Below, piece by piece: positions 1-8,722 of a DNA stretch of 34,296 nucleotides. Numbering within the stretch: the stretch's first letter is position 1; the number at the start of each line of letters is the position of its first letter. Position numbers and translations under genes: made by a program. The notes below the pieces were generated by a model, which was not told where the DNA came from, ran no database searches, and saw only the letters and a program-made list of their open reading frames with translations. Source of the DNA: an uncultured Alphaproteobacteria bacterium (GTDB lineage Bacteria > Pseudomonadota > Alphaproteobacteria > Puniceispirillales > Puniceispirillaceae); the NCBI GenBank assembly GCA_913064995.1, contig CAJYBL010000003.1:1-34296 (forward strand). The letters are read 5' to 3'.

Positions 1-1
1 C

Positions 2-337
2 GCCTCAATCATTTATGTGGCTTTCGAAAATCTGCGAAGCGAACGGCTTCATGCTGGACGGCTTGTGGTGATTTTCGTGTTTGGCCTTCTTCATGGTCTC
101 GGTTTTGCCAGCGTTCTTGGCGATATTGGCCTTGCCGATGGTCAATTCATTATCAGCTTGATCGGCTTTAATATCGGGGTTGAACTTGGGCAGCTTGCCG
201 TTCTTGTTCCGGCCTTTTTGCTTTTTGGAGTGGCGGCTGGAAATGCGCTTTGGTATCGACGATTGATTGCCATTCCAGCATCTTACCTGATCGGCGCAAT
301 TGGCTTGTGGATGTTGATAACGCGCCTTGTCAGCTAG
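2..337 (+). CDS. HupE/UreJ-family membrane protein, C-terminal part (5' end outside window)
   Basis: The frame is open from the first bases of the window, so this is the C-terminal 111 residues of a longer protein. It has about three hydrophobic segments (around VIFVFGLLHGLGFASVLG, FIISLIGFNIGVELGQLAVL and IPASYLIGAIGLWMLI). The LLHGLGFA segment with its conserved His-Gly resembles the HupE/UreJ family, whose members are linked to nickel or cobalt handling for hydrogenase and urease. No hydrogenase or urease gene is visible here, so the role is unknown. Nothing ties it to the benzoate genes downstream except position and strand. Family assignment is moderately sure; function is not. Confidence 0.65.
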   Translation, partial: ASIIYVAFENLRSERLHAGRLVVIFVFGLLHGLGFASVLGDIGLADGQFIISLIGFNIGVELGQLAVLVPAFLLFGVAAGNALWYRRLIAIPASYLIGAIGLWMLITRLVS

Positions 338-402
338 CGCGATTTAACTATTTATTAGCGCATGGGCATGTTAGTTCACAAGAGAGAAAAGGGCGAGGGC
401 AT

Positions 403-783
403 TTGACGATTGACGAGATGCAGAAACGTGTTAACGCCAATAGACGATTGGTGCATCAAGGGCGCTGGGTCAATTTGACGTTTGTTCTTGGCGTTGGTGA
501 TGATGATCATCTAATCACCATTGTCGCAGGCAAAATCACCAAAATCCGCCAGAGGCATTTACCTACCGATACTGGCAGCTTTTCCATTCGCGCCAGTAAT
601 GAGAGCTGGGCCAAACATTGGCAAGCCGTGCCACCGCGCGATTATCACGATCTTTTTGCGATGTTGCCAAAAGGGATTGTAGAGATTGATGGCACCTTAT
701 TGCCCCTAATGCAGAATTTACAATATTTCAAAGATATCATTGCAGTGATGCGCGGCGATAAAGGAGACGAAAATGGCGGTTGA
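403..783 (+). CDS. Small SCP2-like hypothetical protein
   Basis: A 126-residue protein if it starts at the TTG at 403, just after a purine-rich GGGCGAGGG stretch (391-399); ATG 418 is the alternative. An upstream extension would run into the HupE-like gene and is unlikely. The sequence has alternating strands and a C-terminal GIVEIDGTLLPLMQNLQYFKD segment that resembles the SCP2 sterol-carrier fold, which binds hydrophobic or CoA-linked ligands. I base this on general pattern, not on a diagnostic motif. Its last 11 bases overlap the following alpha/beta hydrolase (ATG 773), so the two are probably translationally coupled and may act on the same hydrophobic or acyl substrate. Real gene: likely; function: open. 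Confidence 0.55.
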   Translation: MTIDEMQKRVNANRRLVHQGRWVNLTFVLGVGDDDHLITIVAGKITKIRQRHLPTDTGSFSIRASNESWAKHWQAVPPRDYHDLFAMLPKGIVEIDGTLLPLMQNLQYFKDIIAVMRGDKGDENGG

Positions 784-1627
784 ATTCGAGCCTATGAAAG
801 GCCGCTATTTCACGCTGAACATTGCCGGAGATGACTGCCGGATTTATATGGAAGAGTCGGGAACTGGTATTCCGCTGTTATGTCTTCACACCGCCGGATC
901 AGATGCGCGGCAGTTTCGGCATATTCTGTCGGATCCCGACGTTACAAGTCGCTTTCGAGTGATTGCCTTTGACCTTCCTTGGCATGGAAAATCAAACCCG
1001 CCAAAAGGATTTCGCGACAGCGATTATAAATTAACCGTTGATGGCTACAAACGGATCATTAGCGATGTATGTTTTGCACTAGATTTGCAATCACCGGTGG
1101 TTATGGGCTGCTCGATGGGGGGACGTATCGTTTGCCATCTGGCCTTGGAAAATCCGGCCTATTTTCGCGCGATGATCGCACTGGAAGGCGCTGATAAATT
1201 AGAACCTTATTATAACCTAGAATGGCTGCACCGACCTGATGTTCATGGCGGCGAGATACAGGCCGCCTTTGTCTCATCACAGGTGGCCCCAACCAGTCCC
1301 GATGAGTATCGATGGGAAACCTTGTGGCATTATATGCAAGGCGGGCCAGGCGTTTTCAAAGGCGATCTGCATTTTTATTGGCTAGATGGTGATTTTGATG
1401 AACGTTCACCACAAATCGACACAAAAGCCTGCCCAGTTTATCTTATGTCCGGTGAATATGACTGCTCATGCACACCCGAACGCACATTAGAAACAGCGAG
1501 CCGAATAAAAGGTTCAAAAGCAACCGTTATGACGGGCATAGGGCATTTCCCTATGAGCGAAAACCCAGCTTTATTTAAGACCTATTTGATGCCAGTTTTA
1601 TTAGAAATAGCCAATAATGCCGCATGA
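773..1627 (+). CDS. Alpha/beta hydrolase
   Basis: 284 residues with a complete catalytic triad pattern: nucleophile Ser114 in GCSMGG, Asp230 in GEYDCS and His258 in GIGHFP. The oxyanion segment is LHTAGSD, near residue 40. The start is ATG 773, preceded by AAGGAG (762-767), and overlaps the end of the SCP2-like gene. The family includes ring-fission product hydrolases, enol-lactonases and thioesterases. In this setting a carbon-carbon hydrolase, a lactonase or an acyl-CoA thioesterase that relieves CoA trapping are all possible, and the sequence alone does not choose. About 140 non-coding bases separate it from the ABC binding-protein gene. Confidence 0.85.
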   Translation: MAVEFEPMKGRYFTLNIAGDDCRIYMEESGTGIPLLCLHTAGSDARQFRHILSDPDVTSRFRVIAFDLPWHGKSNPPKGFRDSDYKLTVDGYKRIISDVCFALDLQSPVVMGCSMGGRIVCHLALENPAYFRAMIALEGADKLEPYYNLEWLHRPDVHGGEIQAAFVSSQVAPTSPDEYRWETLWHYMQGGPGVFKGDLHFYWLDGDFDERSPQIDTKACPVYLMSGEYDCSCTPERTLETASRIKGSKATVMTGIGHFPMSENPALFKTYLMPVLLEIANNAA

Positions 1628-1767
1628 CAATTTCAAAAGTTAGTTAAAGTTCGTTGCGTGACGCCTCATAATTGTCAATGATGTTGATTCATAAATAACA
1701 AGACAGTCAAAATGGGTAAGACTTAGGCCATAAATTAGGGTCAAAGTTTCAAAAAAGGGAGGAATTT

Positions 1768-2922
1768 ATGAAAAAATTTATGACTATTTGCGCAATCAGT
1801 GCAGCAATGAGTGCCGGAACAGCATTCGCTGAGTCGGTTAAAATTGGCTATATGACCACATTGTCTGGTGGGGCTGGCATTATTGGCAAGCAGATGCAAA
1901 ATGCCGTTAATCTGGCAATGGAGCATAAGGGCGGCAAGCTTGGCGGCATGGATGCCGAAGTCATTTTTGCTGACGACCAACGTAAGCCAGATGTAGCCAA
2001 GCAATTGGCCAACCGCCTGATGAAAAGCGACAGGGTAGATGTTGTGGCCGGAGTTATCTGGTCTAATCTACTAATGGCAATACACAAGCCAGTGACTCGC
2101 AACGGCACTTTATTAATTAGCTCTAACGCCGGCCCCTCGCCGATTGCTGGCTCCCAATGTAACAAGAATTTTGTCTCAATGTCATGGCAGAATGACCAGA
2201 CCCCTGAAGGTATGGGAAAACACATGCAGGATGCCGGGATTAAATCTGTTTATCTGATGGCACCAAATTATCAGGCTGGCAAGGATATGCTGGCAGGGTT
2301 TAAACGCTACTATAAAGGCACCATCAAGGGTGAGGTCTATACCAAACTTGGCCAATCAGACTTTCAGGCCGAGCTATCCGCTCTTCGCGCGGCAGGAGCC
2401 GACGCGACTATGATCTTCCAGCCAGGTGGCATGGGAATTAATTTTGTTAAACAATGGAAACAGGCCGGCATGGACTCGGTAAGCAAGCTATACACCGTCT
2501 TCTCGGTTGACGGTGTGTCATTGCCAGCGTTGAAGGATGCAGCTATTGGAATTCTTGGCACGCAAACTTGGTCACCTGATCTAGACAATGCCATCAACAA
2601 AAAATTTGTTGCTGACTACAAAGCTAAATTTGGGGGCTACCCATCATTCTATGCTGCCCAGGCCTATGATACAATTCTAGCAATTGATCATGCGATTGCT
2701 AAGTCTGGCAGCAAGGACACAGGTAAAATGCGTGCCGTTCTGGCTGCAGGCAATATCCCAACAACCCGTGGCAATCTGAAAATGAACACGAACCAATTCC
2801 CCATCCAGAATATCTATCTTCGCGAAGCGGTGAAAGATGCTGATGGCGTTGTTACAACCAAGGTAACCGGAACAGTCTTTACCGACCATGCCGATTCCTA
2901 CGCAAAACAGTGTAAATTCTAA
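1768..2922 (+). CDS. ABC transporter periplasmic binding protein, LivK type, probable aromatic-acid binder
   Basis: 384 residues with a clear signal peptide: Lys-rich start, hydrophobic core, and probable cleavage after AGTAFA. The mature protein starts ESVKIGYMTTLSGG, typical of the branched-chain amino acid/amide binding family (periplasmic-binding 6 fold). The start is set by a strong GGGAGG (1757-1762) six bases before ATG. It heads a five-gene importer (permeases at 3012 and 3937, ATPases at 4964 and 5717). In several proteobacteria this class carries benzoate, hydroxybenzoates or related acids next to the degradation genes. An aromatic ligand is therefore inferred from context, not from the binding site. 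The 1628-1767 leader must hold the promoter, but I see no convincing -35/-10 pair. Confidence 0.88.
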   Translation: MKKFMTICAISAAMSAGTAFAESVKIGYMTTLSGGAGIIGKQMQNAVNLAMEHKGGKLGGMDAEVIFADDQRKPDVAKQLANRLMKSDRVDVVAGVIWSNLLMAIHKPVTRNGTLLISSNAGPSPIAGSQCNKNFVSMSWQNDQTPEGMGKHMQDAGIKSVYLMAPNYQAGKDMLAGFKRYYKGTIKGEVYTKLGQSDFQAELSALRAAGADATMIFQPGGMGINFVKQWKQAGMDSVSKLYTVFSVDGVSLPALKDAAIGILGTQTWSPDLDNAINKKFVADYKAKFGGYPSFYAAQAYDTILAIDHAIAKSGSKDTGKMRAVLAAGNIPTTRGNLKMNTNQFPIQNIYLREAVKDADGVVTTKVTGTVFTDHADSYAKQCKF

Positions 2923-3011
2923 TCATCTCCGTCAGCCAGCGGTGCTGGACCATTGCTGGCTGACCAAATATTGCCCGATAAAAGCGTATATAACGCGAGC
3001 GGTTTCGACTT

Positions 3012-3932
3012 ATGACTTTTACTCTTATACTCGAACAGACCTTCAACGGCCTGCAGGCTGGCGTCACCTTATTTTTGGTTGCCGCCGGTTTAACCCTAAT
3101 TCTCGGAATTATGGATTTTGTGTTTCTTGCGCATGGCTCACAGGTAATGATTGGTGCTTACGCCGCTGCAGCCATCACCCAAGCTAGTGGTAATTTTTAT
3201 CTAGGTGTGTTGCTGGCTATACCAGTGACTTTTGCCAGCGGCTATTTGTTGGAATTTCTAATCATCCGGCATTTATATCGGCGTGATCATATGGAACAGG
3301 TTTTGGCAACTTTTGGCCTGATTCTATTTTTTAATGAAGCAATACGTGTCAGTTTTGGGCCTGCAGCATTGTTTTCTGACTTGCCGCACTCACTTTCTGG
3401 CTTTGTGGAAATTCTACCCGCAACGCCCTATCCAGCTTATCGCCTAGGGGTAATTATTGTTGGGCTTTTATGTGCGGTTGGCATTCATTTGCTCGTTTCA
3501 CGAACCCGCATTGGTGCGATGGTGAGAGCCGGTGCCAACAACCCGGAGATGACTGCTGCATTGGGCATTAACATTAAAACGCTGTTCCGATTAATTTTTG
3601 CCACTGGTGCCTGTCTTGCTGGTGTAGCAGGGATGATGCTGGGACCGCTTACAGCAGTGCAATCCGGCATGGGGGAACCACTTTTGATACTTTCCTTGGT
3701 GGTGATTATTATTGGCGGTATCGGTTCGGTGCGCGGTGCGTTTGTTGCGGCAATTATTGTAGGATTGGTTGACACGCTGGGGCGGGTTTTTTTACCCTCA
3801 ATTCTGCGGTTATTTGTCGAACAGGCAACTGCCGATGGAGCTGGGCCAGCACTGGCGTCGATGCTGGTCTATATCCTGATGGCGGTAGTGCTGATCTTCC
3901 GGCCAACAGGCCTATTTCCAGCAAAGGGTTAA
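3012..3932 (+). CDS. ABC transporter permease, LivH type
   Basis: 306 residues, strongly hydrophobic, with about eight membrane segments, matching the usual LivH size. The N-terminus (TLILEQTFNGLQAGVTLFLV) and the internal GLTLILGIMDFVFLAHGS segment are the family signature. The EAA-like cytoplasmic loop is near AGANNPEMTAALGINIK, and the C-terminal LSLVVIIIGGIGSVRGAFVA is typical. It forms the inner-membrane channel with the LivM-type partner encoded four bases downstream. The start ATG 3012 has only a weak ribosome site (GAGCGG), so coupling to the upstream gene may matter less here. About 89 bases separate it from the binding protein gene. Confidence 0.92.
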   Translation: MTFTLILEQTFNGLQAGVTLFLVAAGLTLILGIMDFVFLAHGSQVMIGAYAAAAITQASGNFYLGVLLAIPVTFASGYLLEFLIIRHLYRRDHMEQVLATFGLILFFNEAIRVSFGPAALFSDLPHSLSGFVEILPATPYPAYRLGVIIVGLLCAVGIHLLVSRTRIGAMVRAGANNPEMTAALGINIKTLFRLIFATGACLAGVAGMMLGPLTAVQSGMGEPLLILSLVVIIIGGIGSVRGAFVAAIIVGLVDTLGRVFLPSILRLFVEQATADGAGPALASMLVYILMAVVLIFRPTGLFPAKG

Positions 3933-3936
3933 CCTC

Positions 3937-4962
3937 ATGTCTGGTTTGTCACAATTTCTAGCACTTGCCGGTGATGGTATAAAAGCCAATCGGCTGCTAT
4001 GGCTGTTGATCGGTGGGTTTGCCGTATTTCCCATTTTTACTCATTTTGCCGATTTGCCATTCTGGAATGATGTGGCGATGCGGATCATGCTACTTGGAAT
4101 GGCGGCTATGGGACTAAATCTCGTGCTTGGATATGGTGGGATGGTGTCTTTTGGCCATGCCGCCTTTATTGGCATTGGGGCTTATTGTGTTGGCATTGGG
4201 GAGTTCTACGGCCTTACAAATGGCTGGGCGCATATTCTGCTTGGGATGATTGTTTGCGGGCTAATGGGGCTGATAATTGGCTATTTGGCGCTAAGAACAA
4301 GCGGTATTTATTTCATTATGATCACCCTGGCTTTTGCACAGATGCTGTTTTTTTTATTCGTTTCACTAGAACAGTTTGGTGGCGATGACGGGATGAGCAT
4401 TGATCGTGCCGAATTTGGCCTGATTGATCTTTATGATCCGTTACGACTATATTTCCTGATCTGGGTGGCGCTAGCACTGGTAGGGCTGGGGTTGATGTTT
4501 ATTGTCCGCTCAAGGTTTGGGGTGACTTTGCGAGCGATCAAGAGCAATGAATCGCGTATCGAAGCAATGGGTTTAGAGCCACTTCGTTTCAAGATCACCG
4601 GTTATGTCATTTCAGCAGTAATTTGCGGGCTTGCGGGCGTTCTATTTGCTAATTGGCAGGAATATGTATCACCCGATATCATGCATTGGACGCGTTCTGG
4701 TGAACTAATGATTATTATCATTCTTGGTGGGCTTGGCACCTTAGCCGGCCCGTTGTTGGGCGCAATTGTGTTTCTATTACTGGAAGAAAGTCTACCGATG
4801 CTGCTGGGTGCAGTTGCGCCGGCCTATGCGGAAAACTGGATGATCCTGTTTGGCCCTTTGCTGATCATGGTAGTGCTGTTTGGTCGGGGGGGTCTTGTTG
4901 GCTTAATAGCTACCCGAAATCAATCAACAAGCAACCAAAAGCGTGGCAAGGCTGGGCAATAA
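3937..4962 (+). CDS. ABC transporter permease, LivM type
   Basis: 341 residues, polytopic. Family hallmarks are AMGLNLVLGYGGMVSFGHAA around residue 55 and the loop SRFGVTLRAIKSNESRIEAM, followed by IIIILGGLGTLAGPLLGA. This is the second half of the importer channel. The start ATG 3937 follows AAAGGG (3924-3929) and lies four bases after the LivH-type stop, so the pair is co-translated. The short C-terminal tail (STSNQKRGKAGQ) is polar and cytoplasmic. The stop at 4960-4962 lies one base before the start of the next ATPase gene. Confidence 0.92.
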   Translation: MSGLSQFLALAGDGIKANRLLWLLIGGFAVFPIFTHFADLPFWNDVAMRIMLLGMAAMGLNLVLGYGGMVSFGHAAFIGIGAYCVGIGEFYGLTNGWAHILLGMIVCGLMGLIIGYLALRTSGIYFIMITLAFAQMLFFLFVSLEQFGGDDGMSIDRAEFGLIDLYDPLRLYFLIWVALALVGLGLMFIVRSRFGVTLRAIKSNESRIEAMGLEPLRFKITGYVISAVICGLAGVLFANWQEYVSPDIMHWTRSGELMIIIILGGLGTLAGPLLGAIVFLLLEESLPMLLGAVAPAYAENWMILFGPLLIMVVLFGRGGLVGLIATRNQSTSNQKRGKAGQ

Positions 4963-4963
4963 T

Positions 4964-5713
4964 ATGAGCCAGCCCATTCTAAACCTGCTAAATTTAAACA
5001 AATCCTTTGGCGCAGTTAAGGCAACAAGTGATCTATCATTGACTGTCATGCCTGGAGAGATCCATGCGTTGATTGGCCCAAATGGTGCTGGAAAGACAAC
5101 CCTAATTCAGCAAATCTATGGCGCGCAGAAGCAAGACAGTGGACAGATCTCCCTAAATGGCAGTGAGATTACCGCATTGTCGGTGCCTGATCGAGTTAAG
5201 GCAGGCATTGGCCGATCATTCCAGATCAGCAATGTGCTGATGGATTTCACGGTTATGGAAAATGGTATTATTGCCGAGCAGGCACGCCTTGGGCAGAGCT
5301 TTCGGTTTTTGCGGCCTGCCTTTTCAGACAGGCAATTGATTAGAGGCGGAAAAGCCATTTTGGAGCGGGTGGGGTTGGAGAAGCGCGCGGAACAGCGGGT
5401 TGGCGATCTAGCCCATGGCGAACGACGCATGCTAGAACTCGCCCTTGCACTTGCCACATCGCCAAGCCTACTTTTATTGGATGAACCAATGGCCGGTGCC
5501 GGCCCTGAAGACAGCCAACGTATGGCAGATATTATAGAGGGGTTACGCGGCACAGTTGCCATTTTGCTGATAGAACATGATATGGATGCCGTTTTTCGCC
5601 TTGCTGACCGATTGACGGTAATGGTTGAAGGCGCAGTGATTGCCGCCGGCACAGCTGCAGAAATCAGCGCCAATGAAGCAGTTAAACTTGCCTATCTTGG
5701 CGGTGAGGAGTAA
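4964..5713 (+). CDS. ABC transporter ATPase, LivG type
   Basis: About 249 residues from ATG 4964 (MSQPILNLLNLNKSF). A GTG at 4943 is in frame, but it would overlap the permease gene and add residues not usual for the family. Walker A is GPNGAGKTT, the signature motif is the degenerate AHGERRMLELALAL, Walker B is LLLLDEPMAG and the switch His is in LLIEHDMDAV. The LivG-specific C-terminus GTAAEISANEAVKLAYLG, which touches the membrane domains, is present. It works with the LivF-type ATPase next door to drive uptake. Confidence 0.93.
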   Translation: MSQPILNLLNLNKSFGAVKATSDLSLTVMPGEIHALIGPNGAGKTTLIQQIYGAQKQDSGQISLNGSEITALSVPDRVKAGIGRSFQISNVLMDFTVMENGIIAEQARLGQSFRFLRPAFSDRQLIRGGKAILERVGLEKRAEQRVGDLAHGERRMLELALALATSPSLLLLDEPMAGAGPEDSQRMADIIEGLRGTVAILLIEHDMDAVFRLADRLTVMVEGAVIAAGTAAEISANEAVKLAYLGGEE

Positions 5714-5716
5714 AAA

Positions 5717-6421
5717 ATGCTTCAACTTCAATCAGTTGAATCCGGCTATGGGATGGGACAAGTTCTTTTTGACGTTTCTTTGTCTGTTGCCCCTGGCGCC
5801 TGTGTATCGCTGATGGGTCGCAATGGTATGGGCAAAACTACAACGGTTCGTACCATCATGGGACAGTTGCCCCTAATTGGCGGAAAAATTCACCGATTTG
5901 GGGATAACCAGCCAGATATTATGCCATTTGAAATCGCCCGTGCCGGTATTGGCCTTGTGCCAGAGGGACGGCAGATCTTTTCCAATCTGACTGTGGCAGA
6001 AAACCTGCAAACCTTTTTTCGACCGCCACAGAATAAAAGCCAATCGCACTGGCATTTCGAACGGGTACTGACGTTGTTTCCAAGGCTTGCCGAAAGAGTT
6101 GATCATTCAGGCAATCATCTGTCCGGCGGCGAGCAACAGATGCTGGCAATTGGGCGAGCCTTAATGACCAATCCAAAATTATTGATTCTAGATGAAGCCA
6201 CCGAAGGATTGGCCCCCATTATCCGCAGGCAAATCTGGGATTGTTTGAATGCGCTGAAAGCCGAAGGCCAATCTATCCTAATCATCGACAAGAACGTAAA
6301 AGCAATAGCCAAGCTAGCTGATCACCATTATATTCTGGATAAGGGACGTACTGTCTGGGATGGTGACTCGGCATCCTTGCTGGAGACGCCAGATTTGACA
6401 GCCCGCTATCTTGGCGTTTGA
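5717..6421 (+). CDS. ABC transporter ATPase, LivF type
   Basis: 234 residues, normal for LivF. Walker A is GRNGMGKTT, the Q-loop lies near PEGRQIFSNLTV, the signature is LSGGEQQMLAIGRAL and Walker B is LLILDEATEGLAP. After Walker B the usual switch His is replaced by a Lys-Asn pair (LIIDKNVKAIAKLA), a variant that is common in LivF proteins. GAGGAG (5705-5710) six bases before ATG 5717 fixes the start. It is the last transport gene of the operon; pcaF follows after 44 bases on the same strand and is probably co-transcribed. Confidence 0.93.
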   Translation: MLQLQSVESGYGMGQVLFDVSLSVAPGACVSLMGRNGMGKTTTVRTIMGQLPLIGGKIHRFGDNQPDIMPFEIARAGIGLVPEGRQIFSNLTVAENLQTFFRPPQNKSQSHWHFERVLTLFPRLAERVDHSGNHLSGGEQQMLAIGRALMTNPKLLILDEATEGLAPIIRRQIWDCLNALKAEGQSILIIDKNVKAIAKLADHHYILDKGRTVWDGDSASLLETPDLTARYLGV

Positions 6422-6465
6422 GCGTAAGCCAAACTGACTAGCGGTATTGCAGGCAGAAAGACACC

Positions 6466-7668
6466 ATGGACGCATTTATATGTGACGCAATCCGTACACC
6501 AATCGGCCGCTACGGTGGAGCCTTGGCCAAGATGCGCCCCGATGATCTGGCTGCTCATGTTATTAAAGGATTGATGGACCGGCATCCTTCACTTGAACCA
6601 ATGGCAATTGATGAGGTGATTTTTGGTGCTGCCAATCAAGCCGGCGAAGACAATCGTAATGTGGCGCGAATGGCCCTGCTTTTGGCCGGGTTGCCAGTGG
6701 AGGTTCCGGGAAGCACGATAAATAGACTATGCGCATCAGGCATGGATGCAGTGGCCACTGTCGCGCGAGGGATCCGCGCCGGTGATTATGAAGTGGCCAT
6801 TGCTGGCGGAGTTGAAAGTATGAGCCGCGCCCCTTTTATCATGCCAAAAGCAGATACTGCCTTTAGCCGCAGTAATCAGATTTTTGATACAACTATCGGC
6901 TGGCGTTTTATCAACCCTAAAATAGAAGCCTCCTTTGGCGTCGACTCCATGCCAGAAACAGCCGATAATGTCGCGTCTGAATACAAGGTTGCAAAAGCCG
7001 ATCAAGATGCATTTGCGCTGCGGTCTCAGCAGCGCTGGGCTGCCGCAGATGCGGCCGGTATTTTCGCTGATGAAATTCTACCAGTGCACATTGAGCAGCG
7101 GCGTGGCGACACGATTGTAATTGACCGAGATGAACATCCGCGCCCTAAAACCAGTCTGGAAAAGCTGAACAAGTTAGGCGGGATCAACGGACCTAAATCC
7201 ACCGTTACTGCTGGCAATGCATCCGGCGTGAATGATGGCGCAGCTGCCTTACTGTTGGCATCAAAAAAGGGATTAGAAACCCATGGTTTGAAATCAATAG
7301 CACGTATATTGGGCGTTGCCGCCGCCGGAGTTGCTCCCCGGATAATGGGTATTGGGCCTGTGCCGGCAACACGTAAAGTGATGGCTATGACTGGCCTTGC
7401 CATTGATGATATGGATGTGATTGAAATCAATGAAGCCTTTGCAGCTCAGGGGCTCGCCTGTTTACGGGAACTGGGCGTCGCCGATGATGCATCGCATGTA
7501 AACCCAAATGGCGGGGCAATCGCTCTTGGCCATCCTCTTGGCATGTCGGGGGCGCGGTTGGTGCTGACCGCAGCCTATGAACTAAAACGACGAGGTGGCC
7601 AATATGCACTTTGCACCATGTGTGTCGGCGTAGGCCAGGGCGTGGCGATGATTCTTGAGGCCTGTTAA
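6466..7668 (+). CDS. pcaF: 3-oxoadipyl-CoA thiolase
   Basis: 400 residues, full length. The N-terminus [20 protein letters not shown] is the PcaF/PaaJ hallmark. Catalytic residues are Cys89 in RLCASGMD, His356 in [10 protein letters not shown] and Cys386 in [10 protein letters not shown]. The enzyme cleaves 3-oxoadipyl-CoA with CoA to succinyl-CoA and acetyl-CoA, the last step shared by the box, phenylacetate and protocatechuate routes. With the PaaG-like gene and the fused dehydrogenase at 29274 it completes beta-oxidation of the C6 product made by BoxB/BoxC. It lies downstream of the importer on the same strand and converges with paaG, with 21 bases between their stops. Confidence 0.92.
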   Translation: MDAFICDAIRTPIGRYGGALAKMRPDDLAAHVIKGLMDRHPSLEPMAIDEVIFGAANQAGEDNRNVARMALLLAGLPVEVPGSTINRLCASGMDAVATVARGIRAGDYEVAIAGGVESMSRAPFIMPKADTAFSRSNQIFDTTIGWRFINPKIEASFGVDSMPETADNVASEYKVAKADQDAFALRSQQRWAAADAAGIFADEILPVHIEQRRGDTIVIDRDEHPRPKTSLEKLNKLGGINGPKSTVTAGNASGVNDGAAALLLASKKGLETHGLKSIARILGVAAAGVAPRIMGIGPVPATRKVMAMTGLAIDDMDVIEINEAFAAQGLACLRELGVADDASHVNPNGGAIALGHPLGMSGARLVLTAAYELKRRGGQYALCTMCVGVGQGVAMILEAC

Positions 7669-7689
7669 ACCCAAATTTGCCATGGGCAT

Positions 7690-8469
7690 CTAATTGCCCG
7701 TGAAGTTGGCCGGCCGTTTAGCCAGAAAAGCTCTCACCCCTTCGGCATAATCATTCGATCGGCCGGCTTTTTGCTGTTCCTGTGCCTCGGCATCTAAATG
7801 CGTATCAAAGCTGTTGGAAAGGGCCGCGCGCATCAAAGATTTGGTGCCCGCATAGGCCGCGGTTGGGCCATTGGCAAAATTAGCTGCAAGCGCGGTAGCT
7901 GTTGGCATTAATTCTTCGTCTGGGCAGCTTTTCCAAATCAACCCCCACTGGGCAGCCTCGGTTGCATCTAGCGGATCACCTGTGAGGGCTAGACCCATTG
8001 CCCGCGCAAGGCCAACCCGGTTTGGCAAGGCCCAACTACCACCTGCATCCGGCACCAGTCCAATTTTTGAAAAGGCCTGAATAAAACGGGCAGTATGAGC
8101 CGCGAGAACCATATCACAGGCCAAAGCCAAATTTGCCCCAGCGCCAGCAGCAACACCATTCACCGCGCAAATCACCGGCATTGGCAGTTCGGTGATTAGG
8201 CGCACCAACGGGTTGAAATAAGCGGTTAGCGTATGCCCGAGATCAGGGGGCCAATCCTCACCATCAGGATTGCGGTCTCCAAGGTCTTGACCCGTGCAAA
8301 AGCCACGACCAGCTCCAGTGATTAGCACCGCGCGCGTGCCATCACAATTTTCCAATGCGGCACGCAACGCCATATGCATTTCCAAATTTAATGCGTTCAA
8401 GCGGTCGGGCCGGTTCAAGGTTATTTTTACCCATTGGTCAATCTTTTCGACAATGACAGTATCGCTCAT
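7690..8469 (-). CDS. paaG: Enoyl-CoA hydratase/isomerase, PaaG type
   Basis: 259 residues from ATG 8469, which has GAGG five bases upstream. An in-frame GTG at 8502 lacks a ribosome site. Crotonase fold signatures are ITGAGRGFCTGQDLGDR around residue 70 and AVNGVAAGAGANLALACD near 110. AFSKIGLVPDAGGSW carries the acidic residue typical of PaaG-type isomerases. PaaG proteins isomerise ring 1,2-epoxide CoA thioesters and also shift 3,4- to 2,3-dehydroadipyl-CoA. Here the second reaction fits, because box ring cleavage yields a 3,4-dehydroadipyl intermediate. It is divergent from the ligase at 8723, so both may answer to one control region. Confidence 0.82.
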   Translation of the reverse strand: MSDTVIVEKIDQWVKITLNRPDRLNALNLEMHMALRAALENCDGTRAVLITGAGRGFCTGQDLGDRNPDGEDWPPDLGHTLTAYFNPLVRLITELPMPVICAVNGVAAGAGANLALACDMVLAAHTARFIQAFSKIGLVPDAGGSWALPNRVGLARAMGLALTGDPLDATEAAQWGLIWKSCPDEELMPTATALAANFANGPTAAYAGTKSLMRAALSNSFDTHLDAEAQEQQKAGRSNDYAEGVRAFLAKRPANFTGN

Positions 8470-8722
8470 AAATGCCTCATTTTTAAACTCGGTCGCCGGC
8501 ACCGTTAATTAATTGCCACCTTTTCAGCAAAGAGTGGCCCAAGCAAAGATCCATTGTCAAAGAACAAATATCCTGCATTAATATGTTTATAAATTTTTGC
8601 ACTAATAGAGACAGCTGGCAAAGTTATAAAAAAAGACCGTCAAATCAGCGCGTGAATGTCACGGCCTTGTCCAAGCCATTGCCGCCAAGACGGAAAATCG
8701 GCCGAAAAGGGGGATCCAGCGC
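8470..8722. promoter_or_regulatory. Divergent promoter region between paaG and the benzoate-CoA ligase
   Basis: These 253 bases separate two divergent aromatic-catabolism genes. They contain a ten-base direct repeat with one mismatch, TGCATTAATA (8574-8583) and TGCACTAATA (8598-8607), starting 24 bases apart in an AT-rich stretch. TGCA repeats are the recognition element described for BzdR/BoxR-type regulators, so these are candidate operators. I do not see a clear -35/-10 pair. The ligase ribosome site is the AAGGGGG run at 8706-8712. Confidence 0.45.

Noticed and set aside
1628-1767. Search for a promoter and operator before the ABC binding-protein gene
   Set aside because: A TTGATT and a short GCGTgACGC dyad are present, but no matching -10 or TGCA repeat was found, so no site is called.
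2888-3187. Plus-strand frame across the gap between binding protein and LivH-type permease
   Set aside because: It overlaps both real genes in another frame and has no ribosome site or family resemblance.
5116-5673. Long open frame on the minus strand opposite the LivG-type ATPase gene (185 residues)
   Set aside because: It is antisense to a clearly real ATPase, rich in Ser/Arg/Pro, lacks a ribosome site and resembles no family.
7682-7701. Hairpin ATGGGCA - TCTAAT - TGCCCGT between converging pcaF and paaG
   Set aside because: A seven-pair stem with one wobble and no T-run on either strand; it may be a weak terminator, but support is too thin for a feature.
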